From positions 1,900,001 to 1,964,000 of the forward strand of contig BROG01000025.1 of the NCBI GenBank assembly GCA_030159075.1: a stretch of 64,000 bases of DNA, written 5' to 3'. The translations under genes were made by a program, and so were the position numbers. Position 1 is the stretch's first letter, and every line of letters starts with the position of its first letter. Below, one piece after another: positions 10,601-21,124 of this stretch. The notes under the pieces were generated by a model. The model was given only the letters and a program-made list of their open reading frames with translations, was not told the DNA's origin and did not search any database. Source of the DNA: Atrina japonica (lineage: Eukaryota; Mollusca; Bivalvia; Pterioida; Pinnidae).

Positions 10601-12246
10601 TAATATAATGCTGTATGAACCCCCAACCCTGACCAGACTTTTATCGACAACTTTAAAGGGAACAAATCGACCATAAATACAAATTACATTATACTAAATT
10701 TTAAGTACATGTGTTATTCTTACCAAGTACAATACCCAAATAGATCTTATTGCTGTCATTTTTCTAAAGATTTTCAAACTTTTTCCAAAACAACTTTTGC
10801 TTTCAGAAAATGGTCTAAATCTTTTACTAAAATCAATATTCATAATACACAAACCTATGAAACCCAAATATCAGATTTATACTGGTACTGATACTGGTAT
10901 CTGAAATGTTTAATAACATTTAGATATTAGACAATAACAATGTCATCTGCAACTAATGCAGAAATGAAAAAAACTCTTACTTAAAAACTGTTGTCTGGTT
11001 TGCTAATTTTGTTTTCAGATATACTCTTAGAATAAACGTAGCATACGTCTTGAACATACACGGTATGCATATATAATTAAATGTGAGTCGGTTGCTAGAA
11101 CTATGCAGATCTCCTCTGGTTGTATCTAGTATAATTTACGAATAACATTTTCCGGCTTGTTCTATCAAATAGATGATTATGGAAGACATTATCCCACATA
11201 AGTAGAGGAACTGAAAAGTCAAGTGGGAATTCAATTTTCTATGGAATTCATACAAGAACTATCTATTGGTATTAAAGTGTTAAGTAGGAAAACTGTGGCA
11301 TATTGAGTGCTTCTGAATGATATATATATATATATATATAGTTTATTAGTAAATATTTTCATCCTATACTTTTCCTACATTTGTTATATTTCATATTAAC
11401 TGAAGTTTTGAATTACATTTGATATCAAATCTCGCATACGACGTTTATTGACTTATTGTTTTGCTGTGTTTCATTTCCTCTTCTTTTCTTTCTTTCGTCG
11501 GTCGTAAAGTGTCAGCAGCGTTTCTCGAAAACCGTAAGTCGTGACTTCAGAACTTGGCTGCATATCTAGATGTGCAACTTGGATTTCATTTTTTTCTCGT
11601 GTCCACAAGGAGAGGTTCAGCGGGGTCTCTAGGTCTCAGAGTTTTTCCTCTATCTAAGTAAGAATAACCAATCATTCTTAGATGTAGTCATGTAAACATA
11701 GGTATTATGACCCTTGTGTATCTATGTGAGATCTTCGGCTTTCAAAGTGGTTTCAAAGGGGTGGAAACATATTTTCAAAATAAGCTAATTTCTGGTTGTT
11801 AAACTTGAGTTTTCTATGTTTAATGATTTATCATTATATGTAAATATGTAACACTGGGCATTTGTGTCAGAACTATGCAATCTATGTGGAATTCAATGCT
11901 TTCAATGAGGATCCAAAGGGGTGGAAACATGTGTTTTTTATGTTTAAGACACAATACTGAATTATTATTACATTCAATCATTTAACACTGAAGTTTGTCT
12001 GATCACCTAGATGGACTGGGTTGCTTGGTGAGATAGGATGGTTTAGGAGACGTTCGTTACAGTTTGCTTTTACAATAATACTTTGCTGTATAATAGTCTT
12101 TTGTAATTAAAAGCTATTGTGTGGGTGCCTATGTCGGTAAATAATGTGAATTGCAATTGCAGAAACATCTCCAGACAAATATGATTTAACCAGCATGGGA
12201 ACCCATGTGGCGGTGGCTAATATAATCTTTGGTATAAATGCGTATG
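10601..12246. other. No recognised gene; minor duplication
   Basis: AT-rich. There is a short (AT)n run at 11321-11340. Two similar blocks around GGGGTGGAAACAT (about 11720-11780 and 11882-11942) suggest an old duplication with a period near 162 bp. Nothing else is recognised. Confidence 0.45.
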
Positions 12247-12265
12247 AATAAGTTATTCTTGACTT

Positions 12266-12317
<52 letters not shown>

Positions 12318-12346
12318 TGGATATATAAAGTCAAGAATAACTTATT
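12247..12346. mobile_element. Inverted repeat around (TA)n core
   Basis: Perfect 24-bp arms (AATAAGTTATTCTTGACTTT at 12247 onward, and its complement ending at 12346) enclose a (TA)n microsatellite of about 50 bp. It could be a tiny foldback element or a slippage-made palindrome. Confidence 0.7.
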
Positions 12347-12884
12347 ATATATATATATTGTGAAAATTACGAAAAGATAAGAGGAAAAACTGCTATACAA
12401 ATGTATACTAAAATTTTATGCTGAAATGAGTATAAGTATAATAAGTATAAGTACTTATTACTTGTAATAAGTATAATGAAATGCAATTAATATTAAAGAG
12501 GCATTAACTGTACCTAAAATATATTTCAACTTTGTCTACTTTTACTACATGTATTTGATGTACAATAAGAAATAAGAGCTATACAAGGCATAAAAACCTA
12601 TATTTCTATATATTTAGAAGATATGGTCAGGGCGAGTGTGGTATGCATATATAAGTAGTAAGTATGAAATAAATTAATTACAAATGAATAATTGGTAAAC
12701 TGGGTTTCTCAAGCAATTTTCACAAAATATATAGAAATTTAAGAATTTTTGTCTGTGTATATCTCTTTTTTGTTATTGTAATTAGTATTTTTTGTGAAAA
12801 ATAATCGCAGCTCATGCATGTTTAAAAATATACATTAGACAGTATTATTATGATATCATAACATAATATTAAGGTTTATTTGGA

Positions 12885-12905
12885 AGAAACAATCGTCTTG
12901 AGCAT
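12885..12905 (+). ncRNA. Half-hammerhead remnant, repeat unit 1
   Basis: GAAACAATCGTCTTGAGCAT matches the 3' half of the hammerhead family: GAAA, helix III, the GTC triplet and the helix I strand. The CTGATGA half is missing. The same remnant occurs in unit 2 at about 14055-14073. Confidence 0.5.
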
Positions 12906-13039
12906 TTGTTATGGCATAATTTCTAAAACTATAACTTTGGTATTGTTAATAATATCATCTTTTTTACAGTGGCTATGAATTTATATTTATTATTTGACCT
13001 TGTATAATACCACTTTGACTTTAGAAAATCTATTTAAAA

Positions 13040-13083
13040 GCTCAGGTGATGAAGTCTAAATGACAGAAAAGATCGTCTTGAGC
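13040..13083 (+). ncRNA. Hammerhead ribozyme remnant, repeat unit 1
   Basis: GCTCAG, GTGATGA, AGTCTAAATGACA, GAAAAGATCGTC, TTGAGC. It has the same architecture as the copy at 32681, but the essential core C3 is G, and helix III is weakened by GAAAC to GAAAA. Helix I keeps GCTCA with TGAGC. Predicted inactive. Confidence 0.65.
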
Positions 13084-13305
13084 ATTATAAGGTATTATGT
13101 TTACAGTATTTAAATATATAATTGCTGTTCACAAAGCTTTATCATTGATGAAGAGTTACCCATTTTGAGACAAGAAAATCAAAACAAACATCAGAGAAAG
13201 AGATTCATTACTGACATTGTACAATGGTTTACAAATGTCTGTCGTCTGTATTCGCATTTGTTTAGATGGTGTAGGCGTAACAGTTATAAGTCTGATGACC
13301 TATAG
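13060..13305 (+). pseudogene. Broken copy of the ribozyme-overlapping small ORF
   Basis: Starts at an ATG inside hammerhead helix II (MTEKIVLSII), then is shifted and stopped (YYVYSI stop) by loss of about 5 bp relative to unit 2. It reopens as NCCSQSFIIDEELPILRQE, QRKRFITDIVQWFTNVCRLY and RRNSYKSDDL. Apart from the hydrophobic part and the CRLYSHLFRW segment, it is nearly identical to the intact frame at 14230-14484. No function is known. Confidence 0.45.
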
Positions 13306-13616
13306 ATGAATCAATAGAGCATGCTTTCTGATGATCAATTCGTTGTTTATATTTCAAATAAGAACGAAAACGAAACATTTTGCTTGTCTTACTCCATTAT
13401 CTGAATTAATTGAAATAGTGTTTATGAGAATATGTATGAGAATATTTTTGGAAAATATGCATTGAATTTTTTGGAATGTGAGAGACAATAACAAAATGTC
13501 ATTGACTTGTTCATTGATAATAATAACATTTTGAACTTATCATAAAATGTGTATTTTTTGCGGACGGTGGGTCTCTTCCCGGATACAAACTTTGTTCTTT
13601 TTACAATCATTTTCAA

Positions 13617-13790
13617 GAGGAAAAACTGCTATACAAATGTATACTAAAATTTTTATACTGAAATTTATAAGTATAATAAGTATAAGTACTTATTACTTGT
13701 GTATAATGAAATCAATTAATATTAAAGAGGCATTAACTGTACCTAATTGTACTTTTACTTATGTATTTGTACAATAAGAAATAAGAGCTA
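13617..13790 (+). repeat. Start block of repeat unit 2
   Basis: Direct repeat of 12381-12590, with short deletions in the AAGTATAATAAGTATAAG tract. It marks the junction between the two tandem units. Confidence 0.7.
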
Positions 13791-14209
13791 TACAAAATAA
13801 AAACCTCGCAGGGCGAGTGTGGTATGCATATATAAGTAGTAAGTATGAAATAAATTAATTACAAATGAATAATTGGTAAACTGGGTTTCTCAAGCAATTT
13901 TTACAAAATATATAGAAATTTAAGAATTTTTGTCTGTGTATATCTCTTTTTTGTTATTGTAATTAGTATTTTTTGTGAAAAATAATCGCAGCTCATGCAT
14001 GTTTAAAAATATACATTAGACAGTATTAGATATCATACAATCGTCTTATTTGGAAGAAACAATCGTCTTGAGCATTTGTTATGGCATAATTTCTAAAACT
14101 ATAACTTTGGTATTGTTAATAATATCATCTTTTTTACAGTGGCTATGAATTTATATTTATTATTTGACCTTGTATAATACCACTTTGCCTTTAGAAAATC
14201 TATTTAAAA

Positions 14210-14253
14210 GCTCAGGTGATGAAGTCTAAATGACAGCAAAGATCGTCTTGAGC
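14210..14253 (+). ncRNA. Hammerhead ribozyme remnant, repeat unit 2
   Basis: GCTCAG, GTGATGA, AGTCTAAATGACA, GCAAAGATCGTC, TTGAGC. Core C3 is G, as in unit 1, and the second conserved strand GAAA is GCAA. Helix I and the GTC triplet are kept. Predicted inactive. The shared C3 to G change shows that both units descend from an already mutated parent. Confidence 0.65.
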
Positions 14254-14484
14254 ATTATAACTTTGGTATTATGTTTACAGTATTTAATATATAATTGCTG
14301 TTCACAAAGCTTTATCATTGATGAAGAGTTACCCATTTTGAGACAAGAAATTCAAAACAAACATCAGAGAAAGAGATTCATTACTGACATTGTACAATGG
14401 TTTACAAATGTCTGTCGTCTGTATTCGCAGATTTTATTGTTTAGATTGTGTAGGCGTAACAGTTATAATTCTGATGACCTATAG
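14230..14484 (+). CDS. Small ORF with signal-peptide-like start, overlapping the hammerhead
   Basis: An 84-codon frame whose ATG lies in hammerhead helix II, so the ribozyme 3' half and the following family-conserved bases encode the N-terminus MTAKIVLSIITLVLCLQYLI. This looks like a secretory signal: a basic residue, then a long hydrophobic core. Next are NCCSQSF, IIDEELPILRQE, a basic QRKR site, FITDIVQWFTNVCRLYSQ and CRRNSYNSDDL. The layout (signal, spacer, tetrabasic-like site, Cys-containing tail) resembles a peptide precursor. I do not recognise the family, and the similarity to an insulin-type A chain is weak. It could be a chance ORF in a repeat. The neighbouring unit has the same frame, broken. 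No promoter or splice evidence was seen. Confidence 0.35.
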   Translation: MTAKIVLSIITLVLCLQYLIYNCCSQSFIIDEELPILRQEIQNKHQRKRFITDIVQWFTNVCRLYSQILLFRLCRRNSYNSDDL

Positions 14485-14883
14485 ATAAATCAATAGAACA
14501 TGCTTTCTGATGATCAATTCGTTGTTTATATTTCAAATAAGAACGAAACATTTTGCTTGTCTTACTCCATTATCTGAATTAATTGAAATAGTGTTTATGA
14601 GAATATGTATGAGAATATTTTTGGAAAATATGCATTGAATGTTTTGGAATGTGGGAGACAATAACAAAATGTCATTGACTTGTTTATTGATAATAATAAC
14701 ATTTTGAACTTATCATAAAATGTGTATTTTTTGCGGACGGTCGGTGGTCTCTTCCCGGATACATTGTAACTTTGTTCTTTTTACAATCATTAAAACTGGT
14801 CTCCACTATATAACCGAACAAAAAATATTCAGTTTGGCGAAAAAAAAAATTCAAAATAAAAAATGAAAATGTGTAAAAAAGCT

Positions 14884-16265
14884 GCAATGACACAATCCTA
14901 CATACACAAGTAGCCCACTTTCAAAGGACGAGATCCTTCAAAATCACGTGTCCGCATTACGTTTTTTTTATGTACCTACAACCGATACTGATTTTGAGCT
15001 ACCATATTTATATTGGATACCTAAACTTCACAAAACTCCATGTAAGCAGAGGTACATAGCAGGAGCCAGCAAATGTGCTACTAAACCTTTATCTTTACTC
15101 CTTACCAAGATACTAACAGCCGTTAAGGAAAACATTCAGCAGTAATGAACAGTTCCAGAAGCGGTGTAAATTAGATGTGGATACTAAAAAATTCTGAACA
15201 ACTTTTAGAACAATTGAAGGCAAACATTTTTTCTCAGATTCACAGTATCAAAACATACGACTTCTCTACACTTTACACAACAATTCCACATAAAAGATTA
15301 AAAGAGAGACTTTTTAGCATCATAGACCACTTTTTTCACTAAAAGCGGTACCCGGAAATTTATTTACCTAGTGATTTGTTATCGTGATACTTATTTTGTC
15401 CAACACCACTCTGATTCTACAGATAAATACATTAAAGTTAATATAAAAATGATGCTGGAATTTCTAATAGACAAACTATTTATAATGTTTGGAGACGTGG
15501 TCTTCCAACATAATGTCGGCATTCCTATGACAACCAGTTGTGCTCCTTTATTGGCTGACCTTTTCCTTTATTTTTATGTTGCAGACTTCATTCAGAAACT
15601 GCTGAATAAAAAGATAAAAATAGCGATGCCCTTTAATTTGACATTTAGATATGACAATATTCATGAACGCCAATGCGATATATCCCGGCGAACTGGAAAT
15701 TAAAGATACAACAGAATCAAGCACACACGCTTCATACTTAGACATTTTACTTACTATAGGCGCAGACGGGAAATTGGCAATTAAGTTATACGACAAACGC
15801 TACGATTTCGAATTTCCTGTCGTAAATTTTCTACATTTAAGTAGTAATATCCGACAGTCATCCAAATATGGAGTTTATATTTCACAAATGATCCGATATG
15901 CCAGTGCCTTTTCAACATATGAAGATTTAATACATAGCTGTAAACTACTCACTGACGAAGTATTGACACAGGGATATCGAAAACCGCGTTTGATGTCAAC
16001 GTTCCGCAAATTTTACGGTCGGCATAATAGTCTTGTTTGCGAGTACCCTGTTTCACTAAGTGAAATGCTGAGTTACCTGTTCAATGGCAGTTGTTTAGAT
16101 GTCTGTTCCAATTGTGACGAGTATTCGTTTCCCACGTATTTCATTTAGACTTGACTTTGGACTCACAGCGGGTATGACCGGTCGACAGGGGGATGCTTAT
16201 TCCTTTATGGCACCTGATCCCATCACATCCATAGTATTTATAATTTGGTATCTGAGATTTTTCAT
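14884..16265 (+). mobile_element. Naiad PLE copy 2, 5'-truncated and decayed
   Basis: Homologous to 8126-9597. It begins within the RT (AATCCTACATACACA...TAGCCCACTTTCAAAGGACG) and ends in a diverged tail with GGTATCTGAGATTTTTCATAT. Recognisable pieces are DTDFELPYLYWIPKLHKT (14948-15145), the motif B region NVGIPMTTSCAPLLADLF (15371-15703), and TTESSTHASYLDILL through RKFYGRHNSL (15651-16148). Several frameshifts are present. About 30 bp that encode the catalytic YIDD motif are deleted near 15650, so the RT is dead whatever the frame repairs. It lies directly after the ribozyme repeat dimer. Confidence 0.9.
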
Positions 16266-16452
16266 ATAAAAGAAAACGATACCAGTACGAAATCCAGATT
16301 TGCCCAGAAAACAAGCAAAATCCAAATGGGCTGTAAATTTATTTGAAGAATAGCAAATTAAACAATAGAAAAGTTTGCAGAAAAATACTACTAGGTAGGT
16401 ATGAAAGAAGTGAAAGGGGATTTATTGTCAAAGTAGGAATGGAAGGTTTCTT

Positions 16453-16818
16453 TTCATATACAGAGGTAAACTACTCACTGACAAATTATTGACACAGGGA
16501 TATCGAAAACCACGTTTAATGTCAACGTTCCGCAAATTTTACTGTCGGTATTATAGTCTTGTTTGCGACTACTCTGCGTGAAATGTTGTGACGGTTGTTG
16601 AGACGTCTGTGCCAATTGTGACGAGGATTACACTCCTCACGTGTTTCATTGGACTTGACTGTGGACACCGGTCGACAGGGGATGCTTACTCCTCCATGGC
16701 ACCTCATCCCACCTCTTGGTTTCCAGAGGTCCGTGTTTGTCCATTTTTACCGGATTTGTATCTATGTCCTGGACATTCTATTGATTTATACTTTGGTATC
16801 TGAAATTCTTGATATTCA
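16453..16818 (+). mobile_element. Naiad PLE 3' tail, copy 3
   Basis: Begins within the RT C-terminus (TTCATATACAGAGGTAAACTACTC) and ends TTTGGTATCTGAAATTCTTGATATTCAT. Small internal deletions occur relative to 9200-9597, for example loss of TTTCACTAAG. It lies about 190 bp after copy 2, and is less diverged than copy 2, so it is a separate insertion. Confidence 0.88.
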
Positions 16819-17599
16819 TATATTTCGTTTCGTGCTGTCACAGTTACAAGTATGTATGTCGCAAACAGCGTTGTTCACATGCTAACCAGGAAATTCAGGC
16901 GAGTAATGTGATTAAAGGATTAAACGAGAACATGACAATGAATTTGAATATGTACCTTTAAACTCAACATGGATTTATTAAAATCATCAAAGGGGATTTA
17001 AGAATTGACATTCCCATATATAATTCTTGTGGAAAATATTACAGCAATTGATTTGTTTGAAGGTTAAACTGATTTTGTTTTCTTATTTTAGTTCAGATGA
17101 CAACTCGGCAGTGAAATAGCTAAAATTAATTCATCTACTCAATAGTGTAACGGGACTAAACTGTAGAATAGTACAACTAAACCAACCAAAACACAAAGGA
17201 TGGTTTCATCATTTTAAAAAAAATAATACATAAATATACCGGTTTACCTCGTTAAAACAAGACGTTGGCTTATCGGTGTTCGCGATTCTGCTGAGGGCTG
17301 GTGTGTGATATTATGTGCAAAGATTGGATTCTATTTAATTTAAGATACGTAATTTAAAAATGCACGAGGTTTCCAGTGCCAGCCCTATGGCTTCTATTAA
17401 CAAGAAACAGAGTTTTTATTAAGCTTGAGAATTTATTAACTTTGCTTGATTAAAGAAACTGACTAGGGGTTGATCGAGGGTTTTCTAGGCGTTATGTAAT
17501 CGATAAATCGAAATCGAGACTCATTACAAGGATGGAAGCAAATATGTTTTCATAAACTGGCAGTTTACTATCAAATTAAATCCAGTTATAGGAAAACAG
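16819..17599. other. No recognised feature
   Basis: AT-rich, no motif recognised. Confidence 0.5.
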
Positions 17600-17805
17600 T
17601 ACGTGGTTTCTGAATCGTCTTTGCCGGTTTTGACGAGGGTTCATCCTTCAATCATTTTTGGGGGGTTAACTTTGGACTCAAGACAGGTGTTACTGGTATA
17701 AAAGGCATCACTATTCTTCCATGGTAGTTGATCCCACCTCTGGATTATTGTCAGAGGTCCATGGGTGTTCAATTTTGTTTTATCTGGTTTATATATTGTC
17801 TCACA
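17600..17805 (+). mobile_element. Divergent PLE 3' tail
   Basis: Keeps the order of the Naiad tail in degraded form: GACGAGGGTTCATCC, a TTAACTTTGGACTCA block, CTTCCATGG, TGATCCCACCTCTGG, CAGAGGTCCATGG, then a Tyr/Ile-rich TTTATATATTGTC. It is probably a related, older PLE subfamily. Confidence 0.6.
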
Positions 17806-19648
17806 AACCCTTTTTTCGAGGAATCCTTTGTTGTTGTTTTTTTTCATAAAATATACAGCAATATTTTCTAATCATCTAAGTGCTGAAATTGTCAGGAAGA
17901 GGATAAGCTTAGAATCATGTAACAAAAGGGGTTCAGGGTCTGAGGCGGTGAAAGCCAAATAACTATAAGGTGATTATATGGATTGTGAAGAATTGCTAAA
18001 TAATTTTTAGAACGAGCATAAAGTATTCTACGAAGTTTGTGAAACTCTGTATTACTCTCTGAGCAGGAAGTCTGTGTATGGATGGGATCAATATGACTAT
18101 ATAGTGATTAATATCCCTAGTATTAGAAAATATTCTGTACCTCTTGAAATTGGGTGGCCAGAAATATCTTTTTGCGCCTTTTGTGTGCATCATTATCGGC
18201 GAATTCTTTTTTCTGGTATTTTTATTAATTCAGATATGTGCTAAATTCGCATCCAAATAACCCTAGCATTTTGCTTGGGAATCAGAGATGTTGTCACTTA
18301 CTTATATAATCTGGAAATCATCCGATCTAAATCGGGACATGATAATGACTTATGACTTGTCCGCACTATTTGTCTCAGGATTCAGGATTAGACGTTTAAA
18401 GGAAACTGTTTCTCGTGCATACGACGACAATTTCCTTTTAAATGCCGTTGCGAAACGATGTATGTCGGAAAAGGTTATTCCGGAATATATCTAGAAGGGA
18501 TAGAATTCGTTTATAGTGACAGCTGCTGTCATGGTAATTGACAGTTGAAGATAGAATGTACACTTGCATTTTCTCTCCTTGTTATTAAAAGAGCATCTCG
18601 TTTTGCTTAATAACGGACTGTTCACAGAGCAATGCAAAATGGAAACCATTGCTAGTGAATTAATTATACGTCATTTGTTGAAACAATTAGGAGGTTTAAT
18701 ATGACAGCGTATTGTTATGTAATATATAAAGCATACATTTATATACATATACTATATATATATATATGATATCGTTATTCACAAATATAATTAGTGACTA
18801 TTTAATTAACTTATCAACACCTATTGGACATGAGTTTCAGACAGGTGTAGACCATGTGTCATTGTTTACTTTACAACCGGGTAAAGGATTATACAATACT
18901 CTTGGGAATATTTAAAATATTAGGGATTTCAAAATATTCGAGTTTGAAATATACAGTTCGACCACTCTTACTCCATTTCATCACATGAAGTATGTATATA
19001 TTGACAGTACTTGCATGCACGTACAACTGTTTCAATCAGTTCACTTAAATTGTCGGTCGTTTATCTGATAACAAACATACCAATTAACCTCCGTTACCAA
19101 AAGCACTTTGAAATTGATTTTTGGATTCCCATGCATTTCAAGATGTGATCAGAATAATCCTTGCAACAGACAATAGTCCAGTAGATCCTTTGCAGAGTAA
19201 TCATAAAATGACCTTAACTCGCCACAATTATGTAAATGAGTTGGGATGACAGACATACTGAATTTGTAGCTATGTGTGTGAAAAAAGATAAGATCAAATC
19301 AGACGTCTACAGGACGTTTTATCGGGGATTTTCCAAGATGGTTTTATGGTTTTTCTTTTAAAGGAACCAAACTTTTATAGTAACACTGGGAGTGATGAAT
19401 GCAATTTAATTGGTTTACACCACGTCAAAATAAATGACAGCTCTAGTTTAAATGACATTTACAGTCAGTAGTAAATTTCTAAAGAAAAACACTGCCCTCT
19501 ATTAAACTATCAAGTTTTGGTTACGTCAATTGGTATCGCTGAACAATATTATGGTTAACATCTATTTGCCACAAGATGGAGTAAATAATTTTCGGTTTTG
19601 TCCAGGTCACAGAATGTGATGCCACTTAAGCTTAGCGCATAAAGATGT
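17806..19648. other. No recognised feature
   Basis: Mostly AT-rich. An ORF at 18288-18494 (68 aa, MLSLTYIIWKSSDLNRDMI...) shows no domain I can name. A short (TA)n lies near 18748-18768. Confidence 0.45.
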
Positions 19649-19702
19649 TGCTTTTCTATTGTCGCTGTTGCTGCTTTTCTATTGTCGCTGTTGCTGCTTT
19701 TG
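19649..19702. repeat. Two-copy tandem repeat
   Basis: The block TTGCTTTTCTATTGTCGCTG is followed by TTGCTGC and then repeated, with a period near 25 bp. Confidence 0.85.
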
Positions 19703-19734
19703 CTAATTTAAGACATTAAACTGACTGATGACAT

Positions 19735-19915
19735 TTTCACCGAGCTTGACAATTCCCCTGAACTCGAGGTGTTTCCATGGAACATGTACAATGGGTGTAG
19801 CGTGATAATAGGGGATACTGATGCCTTCCGGACACCTGTTTTCATTCCGTTATTGATTCGGAAATGTTCTTCATGTTGAGACCATGGTTATATCTAAGTT
19901 GTCGTATTCTAATAA
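19735..19915 (+). repeat. Second-lineage PLE 3' tail, solo
   Basis: Matches 4860-5060 at TGTTTCCATGGAACATG, CCTTCCGGACACCTG and TCTTCATGTTGAGACCATG. No coding part is attached, so this is a 5'-truncated insertion. Confidence 0.65.
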
Positions 19916-20026
19916 ACTTGGAACATTTTCCCCGAATATTCTATTCGGTATTGATACATATTCTTCCATTGTTGTTTAACTATGGATGATCGTTTCAACA
20001 TATCAAGATAGATATTGTTGTTTAAC

Positions 20027-20172
20027 GTCCCACTCAAGAATATTTCACTCATACACTCATATGGAGACGTCACCAAATGCCGGTGAAAGGCTTCAAATTT
20101 TGGCCTATGCTCGGCACATACGACCATTGAGCAGTGAGGGTTCTTTAACGTGCCGACACCTACTGTGACATT
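20027..20172 (-). mobile_element. tRNA-type SINE family B body, head missing
   Basis: TGTTTAACGTCCCACTCAAG, ATATGGAGACGTCACCAAAT, TGAAAGGCTTCAAATTTTGG, GAGCAGTGAGGGTTCTTTAA, CACCTACTGTGACA. This is the same body as at 60013-60280, read on the minus strand, and its tRNA-like head is absent. It is a common molluscan SINE body type. Confidence 0.8.
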
Positions 20173-20885
20173 GGACCTCGTTTTTTTGTTGCTGCTTCTA
20201 CTGTTGTTAATTTCTTATCCATCAAACTAGTTAACTTCTGATTGTATCAGTCTTTAAATTTTAAACATTTTTTCAAAAGGACCGAAATGTAACAAAATTT
20301 GTATTTTGTTCTTCTTTAGTCGGGATTTCACTGTGTAGGTATTGTATTAATAATGGAATACAAGTCATGAAACGTGTCGGGTTTTGTCTGTGGTTAAAAT
20401 TTAATGGAAAACTTTTTTTCTATATTGATGATTTGTTTAGAGAATTAGATGTTATCAATAAACTAATTGTACTGTAGCGTGGCATGGTCATATATCATGC
20501 AGCACGTATAGCACACGCCACTTAGATCATCAATCGTTTGTTGGATCGTTCGTGCGTTTTTCCGTGACAGGTCATACACAAAACAAAATCCAACTATCCT
20601 CACAGGACGAATTTAAAAGTAGGTTCTATACTATACAACCGAATAAGGTGATTGGTTTATGGAAATTAATTGTGCTACAGATACAATTTCTGCTGAGAAC
20701 GATGGAAGTTTCTGGTGTGAACATAAAAGTAATAAATATATCGCCGATGGTCATTAAAAACAAAACGAAAGAACAAAACACTCCGGGAAAGTAAAGAAAT
20801 ATGATGTGAGTAGTTTGTCTACAAAGTAAAAGTATATATTACTACAAATGTATTAAGCATAGCGAAACCCTTTAATATTTTTGAT

Positions 20886-21124
20886 TTTGATTTGATTTTT
20901 TGTTTTACGCCATACTCAATAATCTTTCAGTCATATGATGGCGTCCAGTTTTTATTGGTGGAGGAGAAACCCCGGTTACCCGAGTAAAGACCACCGACCT
21001 TCCGCAAGAAAACTGGCAAACTTTCCCACTTAATTCGAAATGACCCTAGCGGGATTCGAACCAGAGGTGAGAGGCCTTGTGATTTTAAGCTCAATGCTCT
21101 AACCACTCAGCCACGGAGGCGACC
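20886..21124 (-). mobile_element. tRNA-type SINE family A, full length
   Basis: On the minus strand the head has a box A-like TGGCTGAGTGGTTAGAGC and a box B-like GGTTCGAATCCC, resembling a Ser/Leu-type tRNA. It is followed by a body with CTTGCGGAAGGTCGGTGGTC and CGGGGTTTCTCCTCCACC. It ends near TTTTGATTTGA. A polymerase III transcript spread by a partner LINE or PLE is the expected biology. Confidence 0.88.

Larger units (their letters stand above)
12381..14792 (+). repeat. Tandem dimer of ribozyme-bearing repeat (retrozyme-like)
   Basis: Two direct copies, about 12381-13612 and 13617-14792. Each starts GAGGAAAAACTGCTATACAA and ends near TTTTTACAATCATT. Each holds the same ordered blocks: AAAGAGGCATTAACTGTACC, GTGTGGTATGCATATATAAG, AACTGGGTTTCTCAAGCAAT, a half-hammerhead (GAAACAATCGTCTTGAGC), a full hammerhead-like motif, and a small ORF. 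The predicted cleavage sites are 1170 nt apart (C13077 and C14247). Tandem copies separated by hammerheads are the known genomic form of retrozymes, which spread through circular RNA. Copies differ by several indels, so this is not a recent or assembly duplication. Both ribozymes are mutated. Confidence 0.7.

Noticed and set aside
18288..18494. 68-aa ORF with a YDLSALF word similar to PLE motif A
   Set aside because: No neighbouring PLE motifs in the same or shifted frames, so the match is too short.
20886..21124. tRNA gene on the minus strand (also 60215-60280 and 31205-31335)
   Set aside because: Box A and B are present, but acceptor stems do not close and SINE bodies follow, so they are SINE heads.
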